Below the pieces are notes generated by a model. It had not been told where the DNA came from. It ran no database searches and worked only from the letters and a program-made list of their open reading frames with translations. Of a stretch of DNA of 40,403 nucleotides, positions 33,779-40,403 are shown piece after piece (the stretch's first letter is position 1; each line of letters begins with the position of its first letter). The translations under genes and the position numbers were made by a program. The DNA comes from Planctomycetota bacterium (GTDB lineage Bacteria > Planctomycetota > Phycisphaerae > Phycisphaerales > SM1A02), in the NCBI GenBank assembly GCA_009926625.1, contig RFON01000025.1:1-40403 (forward strand), written 5' to 3'.

Positions 33779-35125
33779 TCAGCGGCGGCTCGACATGACC
33801 TGCAGGTGATGCAGCGCGGCTGGGTCCTCTGGGCAAACAGCCAAATACTGTTGCATCAGTTCTTTCGACTTCGCAAGGTCGCCAGACTCCGCGGCGTCGA
33901 TCGCCGACTCGAACTTCCGGCGGTTCAGGATTCGCTTGGTGCGCTCCGCCAGTGGAAGGCTGTCGAGCACCTCGTGTGCGTCCACCCGACTCTCGCGCCC
34001 ACGCACCTCGAAGCTGCCGACTCGGCGAATGTGCACCTCTTCGGGATTGAGCATCGCATCGTTGACGCTCGAAGAGGTCAGGATCTGCGACCCTGTGAGC
34101 TTTGTGTGCTCCTCCAGACGCGCTGCGACATTGACCGAGTCGGAGATCACGGCGGGGTCCCATCGGCCGCTGTCACCGATGATCCCCATCTCAACATCGC
34201 CGTAGCTCAGACCAATTCCCATGCGGGCTTCCGACCCCGGCGGAATGATCGCATCGAGACCACCCACGACGACCGCATCGGTGAGTCCGCGCTGCATCTG
34301 GATCGCCGCGCGCACAGCGCCGTCGGACGGGCCGGGGAAGAGCGCGAGCAATCCGTCGCCCATGTAGTGCACGATGAACCCACCATTGCTCCGAATGGCG
34401 GGCGAGACGAACGCAAGGAACCGATTGAGGAACTGGAACACCTGCGCGGACTTCATCTGCTCGCTCATCCGCGTGAATCCACGCAGGTCAGCGAACATCG
34501 TCGTCACGCTGGCACTGACATGGGCACCTAACGCCGCTTCCGCGGCGCCGCCCATGCCGAGGGAGGACAGGAATCCGCTCGGCACGAAGCGCTCGAATGT
34601 CTGGTTCAGGCTGCCGAGCACCGCGTTGGCTGCCTCAAGGTCGGCAAGCGCCTGCTGCGCTTGACGGAGCGACACTTGCGCCGACTCGACGGCGATGATC
34701 GAATCGCCGAGACCCGAGGTCAACGGCAGGTCGCTCAGCGCAAGTCCCAGGCGCCCAAGATCATCGAAGCAGCTGATCGGCGGTAGACCGGCGAAGATCC
34801 AGCGGTCCCCATCGAGCGGCATGATTTCGCCGCGGAGTGTTCGCGCGGGGTCGTCCCCCGCATGGAGCGCAAGCACCATCCCAGTCAGGTTCTCAAACAC
34901 CTGAGGCTGCAGGTCGCCGCGGAAGGGACGCGCGAGTCGGATTGGGCCATGGAATGCCCCAGTCGGCACCTGCCAATACTTGCGCAACTTCACGGACAGC
35001 GACACCGTCCCTGCCGCACGATCCCAAAAGATGGAATAGGGGGCAAGGCGTTCGAGGACATCCGCGGATGTAAGGAGGTCGCCGTGCACACTCACTTCCG
35101 ATGCCGAACCATCAGCCGCGAACAT
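33779..35125 (-). CDS. HNOBA-domain class III nucleotidyl cyclase
   Basis: 448 residues. The N-terminal ~175 residues match the heme-NO-binding-associated (HNOBA) domain of soluble guanylate cyclase (MVLALHAGDDP... RWIFAGLPPISCFDDLGRLGLALSDLPL). A coiled coil follows (ESAQVSLRQAQQALADLEAA), then a class III cyclase domain with metal aspartates in MFADLRGFT and YMGDGLLALF and the transition-state SDSVNVAARLE. The usual substrate-selecting Lys/Glu is His (HYMGD), and the Asp/Thr/Cys position is Ala (PAVISD). cAMP or cGMP production is therefore not assignable. The C-terminus has a short TPR-like helix pair. It overlaps the H-NOX gene by 34 nt; a GTG at 35095 would give a 4-nt overlap. Confidence 0.9.
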   Translation of the reverse strand: MFAADGSASEVSVHGDLLTSADVLERLAPYSIFWDRAAGTVSLSVKLRKYWQVPTGAFHGPIRLARPFRGDLQPQVFENLTGMVLALHAGDDPARTLRGEIMPLDGDRWIFAGLPPISCFDDLGRLGLALSDLPLTSGLGDSIIAVESAQVSLRQAQQALADLEAANAVLGSLNQTFERFVPSGFLSSLGMGGAAEAALGAHVSASVTTMFADLRGFTRMSEQMKSAQVFQFLNRFLAFVSPAIRSNGGFIVHYMGDGLLALFPGPSDGAVRAAIQMQRGLTDAVVVGGLDAIIPPGSEARMGIGLSYGDVEMGIIGDSGRWDPAVISDSVNVAARLEEHTKLTGSQILTSSSVNDAMLNPEEVHIRRVGSFEVRGRESRVDAHEVLDSLPLAERTKRILNRRKFESAIDAAESGDLAKSKELMQQYLAVCPEDPAALHHLQVMSSRR

Positions 35126-35637
35126 GGCAGCCCTTGCGGCTGGCTCTCGATCGACTCCACCGTGACATCTTCGCCAAAGTGACGGCCGAGCGCAACCAGG
35201 ATGCCCTCGACCAAAGGAAGGAGCCCGACGCGCTCGGAGTAGTAGTCGATCTGCAGCAGGTCTGGTGCGACCTCGCACACCCGAAACGATGGTGGGGTGT
35301 AGTTCGGAAACGTGACGCGGATCCGCTGGTGCATGTGATCCAGGTTTCGAACGAAGTCCACGAAGTTCTGCCCGGAGCGCGACATGATCGTGCCGTAGTG
35401 GGCCACTGCGACATTGGTCACCCAGTACTCACCGAAGGCCTTGAGCACCTGCTCCATCGGCAGATGGAGTTCTTCGCTCGCTGCGCCGACGAGGTTGTAG
35501 GTGATCGCATCGTCGTAGGGACTCATGGCGGCGAAACTCTCAGGCGCACCCGCCTTCGTGTGGATCGTGGTCCACACCGCAGGTCCGTGATGGTGCAGCA
35601 CGAATCCCTTGACCGCTTCGTTGATGAGCCCGTACAT
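35092..35637 (-). CDS. H-NOX heme nitric-oxide sensor
   Basis: 181 residues, full H-NOX length. MYGLINEAVKGFV opens the domain, with ITYNLVGAASE and KAFGEYWV following. The heme-ligand His is H103 in NLDHMH, and the heme-propionate motif Y132-x-S-x-R136 lies in DYYSERVGL. The residue matching Ile145 of mammalian sGC beta1 is Leu142, with no distal Tyr, predicting NO rather than O2 binding. It overlaps the HNOBA-cyclase gene, so sensor and cyclase are separate chains of what animals make as one sGC subunit. Confidence 0.95.
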   Translation of the reverse strand: MYGLINEAVKGFVLHHHGPAVWTTIHTKAGAPESFAAMSPYDDAITYNLVGAASEELHLPMEQVLKAFGEYWVTNVAVAHYGTIMSRSGQNFVDFVRNLDHMHQRIRVTFPNYTPPSFRVCEVAPDLLQIDYYSERVGLLPLVEGILVALGRHFGEDVTVESIESQPQGLPCSRLMVRHRK

Positions 35638-35971
35638 GCAAGGAGACTAGCAGCCAGCGGATCGGGTACCAGCGGCGACCAGTTGCTGTGTCGGGGACGA
35701 GGTGGCGGCAGGCCTCGCGTGCGTGCGCGCGCGGCCGCCTCGCGCGCGCGCGCGCAGCGGTCAGCTGCCACAAGGGCTGATCAAAATTTTTTTGGCGACG
35801 CGAAACCACCGTAATAACAAGTGTTTTTTGCGGGGTCGGCTTCGGGGCGTGGAGGCAAAACTTTCGGGGGGTCTCAAAACCCGTGGCTATGTTGGAAAAA
35901 GGGGCAGCCGCCTTGTGGGGGCTGTTTCGCCAATCGCAACCACCGCCAAACACCATCGAAAGGACACTCTC
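35638..35971. other. Divergent regulatory region between H-NOX and topB
   Basis: 334 bp. It contains a GC-alternating tract (~35720-35760, CGCGCG repeats) capable of Z-DNA, followed by an AT-rich stretch (AAAATTTTTTTGGC, TAATAACAAGTGTTTTTT, ~35783-35831) that may hold the topB promoter. No gene was seen. Confidence 0.5.
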
Positions 35972-38533
35972 TTGGGGAAGAAACTGATCATCGCAGAAAA
36001 GCCAGCCGTCGCTGAGAACATCGCCAAAGCACTCGACTCAAAGGCGACCGCCGAGCAGCACTCGCCGCAGTACTTCGAGCTGCACGACTATGTGATCGCA
36101 TCCGCCGCGGGGCACTTGGTGAAGCTGGATTGCCCAGAGGAGTTCATGCCAGAAGCTTGGAGCATTGACACCCTCCCCATCATCCCGCCCCGATTCGACG
36201 TCTGTCCAATTGAGGAGAGCCGCCCCTTCCTCGACCTCATCACCAAGCTGCTGCAGCGCCCCGACATCACCGAGATCGTCAACGCCTGCGATGCTGGCCG
36301 TGAGGGCGAGCTGATCTTCCGCTTGATCATGCAGCACACCAATGCGCAGCAACCCACTGAGCGCCTCTGGCTTCAGTCCCTCACGCCCGAATCGATCCGC
36401 GAAAGCCTGAACAACCTGCGAAGCGATGAGCAGATGCGCCCACTCGCCGATGCCGCCTACTGCCGCAGCGAAGCCGACTGGACCGTTGGGATCAATGGCT
36501 CTCGCGCAGTGAGTGTGTACATGGCTGGTGGTGTCAATGCGGAGCGACGGCCGATGTCCGTGGGGCGGGTTCAAACGCCGACTCTGGCGATGCTGGTTGA
36601 GCGTGAAGCGATGATCGCGAGCCATCGGCCGCGCGCAGCGTGCGACATTCGCGGCGAGTTCGCAGTGTCGTCTGAAAGCGATTCCCGTTACACCGCGCAT
36701 TGGATCGACGAGCAGTTCAGCAAGGACGAAACCGAGGCCGAGCGAGCCCAGCGATTGTCAACGCGCTTGGGTGTCGCGCTGCCCGATGTCGCAGCGGACG
36801 ACGATTCGCTTTTCGGGACGCTCAGGGATGCCGACAGGCAAGCGAGGACACTTTGGCACCACGAGATTGCCCAGGCAATCGCCACAAAGTGCCAGCAAAA
36901 GCCCTGTGTTGTCGAGGAGCAGGTGCGCACGCAGCGAGAGAATCCTCCACAACTGTTCAACACCACGGCATTGGCGGTTGAGGCGAACAGTCGCTTCGGA
37001 TTCTCGGCGAAGCACACAGACAAGATCCTTCGATCTCTCTGGAACATGAAGGTCCTGACATACCCCAGTGTTTCCGAAAGGCACCTGCCCGAGAGCGATG
37101 TTGCGAAGACCCAGGACATGCTGAAGGCGCTTCCTCCCGCCTACGCCCCGCTTGCTGCAAAGATCCTCGAAAACGGGTGGTGCGATTCGCGCAAGGACAT
37201 TTTCGACGATGCAAAGCTCAAGGACCATTACGCCATCATCCCCACGGGCACGCAGCCAAGTGACCTCAGCGAACCGCAGCGCAAGATCTTCGACTTGGTG
37301 GCGCGTCGGACTCTTGCTGCATTCTTCCCAGCGAGCGAGTACCGAGTGACCACGCGGCTGACGCGCTGCGAGGGGGAGCTTTTCAAGTGCGAAAGCAGGG
37401 TGCTCGTTGCTGCCGGTTGGCGCGAGGTCTACGGCAAGGAGGGCGATGCTGCGGCGGGCGACGGGGCGCGATCGCTCTGCGCGATCGATCCGAGTCAGCC
37501 AGTTATGGCTACGAACATGTTGCTGGAAACTCGCAAGACCAAGCCGCCAGCGCGGTACACGGACGCGTCGCTACTGAAGAGCATGGAAAGCGCGGGAAAG
37601 ACACTCGAGGATGAGGACCTTCGCACTGCGCTGAAGGACGCGGGACTCGGAACGCCCGCGACTCGCGCAGAGATCATCGAAACCCTCATTGGGCAGGAGT
37701 ATGTCAGGCGTCAGCGGCGGGAATTGGCCGTGACAGGAAAGGGAATGCAGCTGATCCAACTCCTGAAGGATGTCGGCGTTTCGGAACTGATCCGACCCGA
37801 TCTGACGGGCGAGTGGGAGCACAAACTCCAGCAGATGCAAGACGGGGAGTTCGCCCGCGCCGGCTTCATGGCGCAGATCAATTCATTCACGCAGCGATTC
37901 GTGGACGCCTTCCGCGGCGAGCCGGAGCTGGACGAGGCTGCGACACTGCGTGCGCCCTGCCCTACATGCGGCGGCGTGCTACGGGTGCAACCGCGGCGGG
38001 CGCGCTGTGGTAAGTGCGGCTACGCATTTCCGCGGATCATCAAGCAGCGCCTTTTCACAGTCAGCGAGTTGGAGACACTCATGGCAACTCGATCGATCGG
38101 ACCGCTGCACAATTTCATCGGCAAGAACGGCCAACCTTTCTCGGCGAGCCTCGTGCTTGGCGAAGGCGAGAAGCTTGAGTTCAACTTTGACGGTCCCGCC
38201 GGAATCGATCTGAACGAACTCCCTCCGCTCGGCAAGTGCTGTTGCTGCGGTGGTGATGTCGTGGATGATGGGTTCAAGTTTGTTTGCCGCAACAGTTCCG
38301 GCACCAGCACTCAACCGTGCCCGTTCAGTATGAACAAGACGATGTGCAGCCGCGAGATCGACGAAACTGAACTGCAGCAGGTCCTGAGCGATGGCAAGAC
38401 CGATTACCTGAAGGGATTCGTCTCCCCGAGGACCGGCAGGGGCTTCTCTGCGTTCCTGGTGCTCAAGCCAGATCGAAGCGGCGTGCAGTTTGAGTTCAAG
38501 CAGAGGCAGAACGCGAAGGAGGACCAGAAGTGA
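35972..38533 (+). CDS. topB: DNA topoisomerase III (type IA) with atypical active-site motif
   Basis: 853 residues from a TTG preceded by AAAGGA. TOPRIM begins KKLIIAEKPAVAENIA and continues with NACDAGREGELIFRLI; the core has MSVGRVQTPTLAMLVERE and a DDAKLKDHYAIIPTG segment. The catalytic Tyr is Y364, but the usual Y-P-R-T-D-S reads Y-P-S-V-S-E, losing the conserved Arg. The C-terminus has zinc-ribbon elements (CPTCGG...CGKCGY; CCCCGG...CPF) and repeated GFxSxRTGRxFSAxLVL-type units. Topo III decatenates single-stranded DNA. Zinc-tailed TopB forms are common on mobile elements and plasmids. Confidence 0.9.
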   Translation: MGKKLIIAEKPAVAENIAKALDSKATAEQHSPQYFELHDYVIASAAGHLVKLDCPEEFMPEAWSIDTLPIIPPRFDVCPIEESRPFLDLITKLLQRPDITEIVNACDAGREGELIFRLIMQHTNAQQPTERLWLQSLTPESIRESLNNLRSDEQMRPLADAAYCRSEADWTVGINGSRAVSVYMAGGVNAERRPMSVGRVQTPTLAMLVEREAMIASHRPRAACDIRGEFAVSSESDSRYTAHWIDEQFSKDETEAERAQRLSTRLGVALPDVAADDDSLFGTLRDADRQARTLWHHEIAQAIATKCQQKPCVVEEQVRTQRENPPQLFNTTALAVEANSRFGFSAKHTDKILRSLWNMKVLTYPSVSERHLPESDVAKTQDMLKALPPAYAPLAAKILENGWCDSRKDIFDDAKLKDHYAIIPTGTQPSDLSEPQRKIFDLVARRTLAAFFPASEYRVTTRLTRCEGELFKCESRVLVAAGWREVYGKEGDAAAGDGARSLCAIDPSQPVMATNMLLETRKTKPPARYTDASLLKSMESAGKTLEDEDLRTALKDAGLGTPATRAEIIETLIGQEYVRRQRRELAVTGKGMQLIQLLKDVGVSELIRPDLTGEWEHKLQQMQDGEFARAGFMAQINSFTQRFVDAFRGEPELDEAATLRAPCPTCGGVLRVQPRRARCGKCGYAFPRIIKQRLFTVSELETLMATRSIGPLHNFIGKNGQPFSASLVLGEGEKLEFNFDGPAGIDLNELPPLGKCCCCGGDVVDDGFKFVCRNSSGTSTQPCPFSMNKTMCSREIDETELQQVLSDGKTDYLKGFVSPRTGRGFSAFLVLKPDRSGVQFEFKQRQNAKEDQK

Positions 38534-38597
38534 CCCAAGAGCGACTCACGAAACCTGCTCCGCCTGACTTGGGAGCGTTCACTCAGAGGAGGGCAAC

Positions 38598-38774
38598 ATG
38601 ATTGGTGCAATCACAGGCGACATCGTTGGATCGGTCTACGAGTGGGCGAGGGGCGCGGCCGAGCGGCACCGCCGTGCACTGGATGAGTTCCACGAGACCC
38701 ATCGCCATGCCGACGAAGCGGTGATCGTGACGCCCGAGTCATTCGAGCGCGACGTGCCGGACTTGGCGGAGTGA
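38598..38774 (+). CDS. Small protein with ADP-ribosylglycohydrolase-like N-terminus
   Basis: 58 residues with a strong GAGGAGG site. The first 15 residues (MIGAITGDIVGSVYE) are those that open ADP-ribosylglycohydrolases (GDxxGSxYE), but the rest (ARGAAERHRRALDEFHETHR, TPESFERDVPDLAE) does not continue the fold and the Asp-rich metal sites are absent. Either a deleted or recombined remnant, or a new small protein. It is co-directional with topB, ~65 bp downstream. Confidence 0.5.
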   Translation: MIGAITGDIVGSVYEWARGAAERHRRALDEFHETHRHADEAVIVTPESFERDVPDLAE

Positions 38775-38805
38775 AGCTGCTGGTGGGAGCTGCGAGCGGC
38801 GTCAC

Positions 38806-39204
38806 CTAGGGTGCCGGCGTAGCAGCTGCGGGGGGGGCGGCGGGCTGCGCCTTGGGCGGCGCGGGCGGCTGATCGCGCTCGTAGCGCGCGAGGGTCGCGC
38901 GGAGTTCGGTGATCGAGGTATCGAATCGTTTGCGGGCTGCGTCAGCGGTCGCTGCAGCGCGCTGAGCTTCCAGGGCTCGGATCGCTTCGGACTGCACGGC
39001 GAGCGCGCTGGGCTTGTCGCCCAGTTCCCAGTGCGCTCGGGCGAGCGTGTCGAGGATGTATCCATTCTTGCGCTGGCTCAGCTCGACGGCGCGCTGCGCG
39101 TAGCCGAGCAGCTGGCGAAGGTCCCGCGCGGGCGAGTCTGCGGGCAGTTCGGTGAGGCCGGACCACGCCATGGTGTTCCACAAGTCAGACCCAGCGCCCT
39201 CGAG
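38806..39204 (-). pseudogene. C-terminal TPR fragment of a truncated protein
   Basis: About 130 codons encode TPR-like helices (NTMAWSGLTELPADSPARDL, YAQRAVELSQRKNGYILDTL, ARAHWELGDKPSALAVQSEA) and a Pro/Ala-rich tail. The pattern fits the C-terminus of a larger TPR or thioredoxin-TPR protein. Upstream of ~39204 the frame loses protein character and no start with a ribosome site fits, so the 5' part was probably lost. Confidence 0.55.
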
Positions 39205-39370
39205 ATCCTCAGATGCCACTGTTGGATGCCGCGGAGAATGAGCGATAGTTTGCGAGATAAGCGTATGGAGAGAACGGGACGTTGAAAACGGGTGGGTTAT
39301 GTGCGTTGAGATGGCGACCACAGGTGGGCCGCGGGCGCGGTGAGCTGGTGCGGATAGTAACTTATCGAGC

Positions 39371-39760
39371 ATGCCAACGAACGACTGGGAGAAGGTGCGC
39401 AATCGTGATGTCGCGAAGCGGGAATCTGGAAAGCGAGCTCTTGATGGCCCTCTGTGGCGGATCGAGGACCACGAAGACGAGGGAGAAACGGAGAGACAGA
39501 AACAGCTGCGGGCGCGGCAACGGGCGGGGCGCGAAGCGCATGAGGCAACCAGGCGAAAGGAGGCCCGGCTTGCTGCCCAGCGTGCTGCCCAGAGGGAGCA
39601 CGAAAGGAAGTTGCAACGAAAGTGGGACTTGGAGCAGAGCCAAGTGCTGGCAGGCAAGCCTGCGGAGCAGAAGGCGCCGCAAAAGAATCGCCGTAATGCG
39701 CGGCGCAAGGGCGCGAAACAGGCGGGAGGAGTTACAAGGCTGCGCCGGAAGGCGAAGTAA
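39371..39760 (+). CDS. Highly basic coiled-coil hypothetical protein
   Basis: 129 residues, very rich in Arg/Lys/Glu/Gln with long helical stretches (ETERQKQLRARQRAGREAHE, RLAAQRAAQREHERKLQRKW) and a basic C-terminus. It could bind nucleic acid. The start MPTNDWEKVRNRDVAKRESG looks genuine, but no ribosome site is evident. An attC-like sequence follows ~45 bp after the stop, so it may be a displaced cassette gene. Confidence 0.5.
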   Translation: MPTNDWEKVRNRDVAKRESGKRALDGPLWRIEDHEDEGETERQKQLRARQRAGREAHEATRRKEARLAAQRAAQREHERKLQRKWDLEQSQVLAGKPAEQKAPQKNRRNARRKGAKQAGGVTRLRRKAK

Positions 39761-39806
39761 CGGCCGGCCTAGACATGGGCGGTCCTGAGGATGGGATGAT
39801 CGCGGC

Positions 39807-39875
39807 ACCTAACGCCCGACGCACCGGCCTAGACCCTCTAACCCGCCCGGCGTAGCCTGCAACCGGTTGTTGGGC
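39807..39875 (+). other. attC: attC-like sequence
   Basis: 69 nt from ACCTAAC to GTTGGGC, both fitting consensus cores. The flanks GCCCGACGCACCGG and CCGGTTGTTGGGC pair with a few mismatches. Length is typical of short attC sites, but the structure is less regular than in the 21-23 kb array. Confidence 0.42.
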
Positions 39876-39924
39876 TGCATGCCTACTCTGGCCAGCGAGA
39901 ATTACAAACATCGCCTTCTTCCGG

Positions 39925-40403
39925 TGACGGGGTCGCTCTCATCGGTCCACCCCTTATGAGAGTTGGTGCATGGTAGCCACCCCTTGCATGCGCGGCGGTG
40001 CCGCAGCGGAGGCGAGCGAAGCGAGCCGGAGCGGAGGCAGTGCCGCGCATGTCGTCGCGAAGGCTGCAGGCGTCGTCTTGCCGAGCACGCGCTGGATGCG
40101 CCGGTGGTTGTAGAAGAGCCGCCACCGGTCGACCAGATACCGCGCCTCCGCCAGCGTGTCGAAGATCTCGGACGACAGCAGCTCGTCACGCAGCCGGCCG
40201 TTGAAGCTCTCCACGATGCCGTTCTGACACGGTGACCCGGGGTCGATGTAGAGCGTGCCGGTGCCGCTCTCGGCGCACCACGCCTTCACCGCCTTCGAGA
40301 TCATCTCCGGCCCGTTGTCGGCCCGGAGGTGCACTGGAGCGCCCCGGATCGCCGTCAGCTCGTCCAGCACCGCGACGATGTCCTCGCCGCGGAAGTTCCT
40401 CGC
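39925..40403 (-). mobile_element. IS3-family insertion sequence, right part beyond window
   Basis: The left terminus begins TGACGGGGTCGCTCTC, the same end as in the fragment at 23598. The transposase gene runs into the window edge. A palindromic GC-rich stretch (AGCGAAGCGAGCCGGAGCGG) near 40015 is shared by both copies. The full extent cannot be seen. Confidence 0.82.
39954..40403 (-). CDS. IS3-family transposase, C-terminal part (rve/DDE domain)
   Basis: The visible 149 codons enter from the right edge. They include the DDE-core [10 protein letters not shown] (second Asp) and the Glu motif [15 protein letters not shown], separated by ~35 residues as in IS3/retroviral integrases, then [20 protein letters not shown]. 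The first Asp and the upstream orfA are outside the window. Intact so far as seen; the C-terminal extension is Ala/Pro-rich. Confidence 0.9.
   Translation of the reverse strand, partial: ARNFRGEDIVAVLDELTAIRGAPVHLRADNGPEMISKAVKAWCAESGTGTLYIDPGSPCQNGIVESFNGRLRDELLSSEIFDTLAEARYLVDRWRLFYNHRRIQRVLGKTTPAAFATTCAALPPLRLASLASAAAPPRMQGVATMHQLS

Noticed and set aside
34520-34540. CACCTAACGCC core-like heptamer
   Set aside because: Lies inside the conserved cyclase coding sequence with no partner core or palindrome; chance match to an attC core.
35700-35770. CGCGCG tract as a repeat element or CRISPR-like array
   Set aside because: Simple dinucleotide low complexity without spaced repeats.

Overview
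The window looks like a high-GC chromosome segment from a planctomycete of the Phycisphaerae/Phycisphaerales. Three secreted proteins carry short dockerin-type tails or heads (Asp-x-Asn-x-Asp/Gly calcium loops ending in Ser-x-Trp-Gly), one has a PEP-CTERM-like sorting tail, and many lipoproteins are present. No rRNA, tRNA or CRISPR array was seen.

Region 1 (1-11.8 kb) is mostly housekeeping: a UvrD/PcrA helicase cut by the left edge, dCTP deaminase beside a B12-dependent class II ribonucleotide reductase, a DUF3754 membrane protein with a lipoprotein, class I fructose-1,6-bisphosphatase divergent from a thiolase, and two overlapping hypotheticals. Region 2 (11.8-19.4 kb) is accessory. Its core is a tightly overlapping three-gene cassette at 12.6-15.4 kb: a small protein, a Rad50-like ABC ATPase with one CxxC, and a PD-(D/E)XK nuclease. 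This is the best candidate in the window for an undescribed conflict or DNA-processing system. It is followed by a helix-hairpin-helix protein, a repeat lipoprotein that resembles the predicted 7(1)-knot family, a GYF_2 membrane protein and two head-to-head DoxX-like genes.

Region 3 (20.4-23.9 kb) is a small integron. An N-terminal relic of an integron integrase points left. To its right are five same-strand cassettes separated by attC-like sites: an Imm17-like protein, a GNAT acetyltransferase, BrnT/BrnA, a DUF433/DUF5615 pair and a glycine-rich membrane peptide. The two toxin-antitoxin cassettes have their own sigma70-like promoters placed so that the transcripts would be leaderless. The last attC is cut by an IS3-family fragment whose relative lies at the right edge of the window, next to another attC-like sequence.

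Region 4 (24-39.8 kb) holds surface and signalling genes: a dockerin/formylglycine-generating-enzyme-like protein, an AhpD-like protein, a PEP-CTERM protein, a dockerin phosphatase, a two-fasciclin protein, a proton-pumping rhodopsin with its retinal-forming Blh dioxygenase, and an H-NOX gene overlapping a HNOBA-cyclase gene, which together resemble a split bacterial soluble guanylate cyclase. A topoisomerase III with an unusual active-site motif, small gene fragments and an IS element finish the window.
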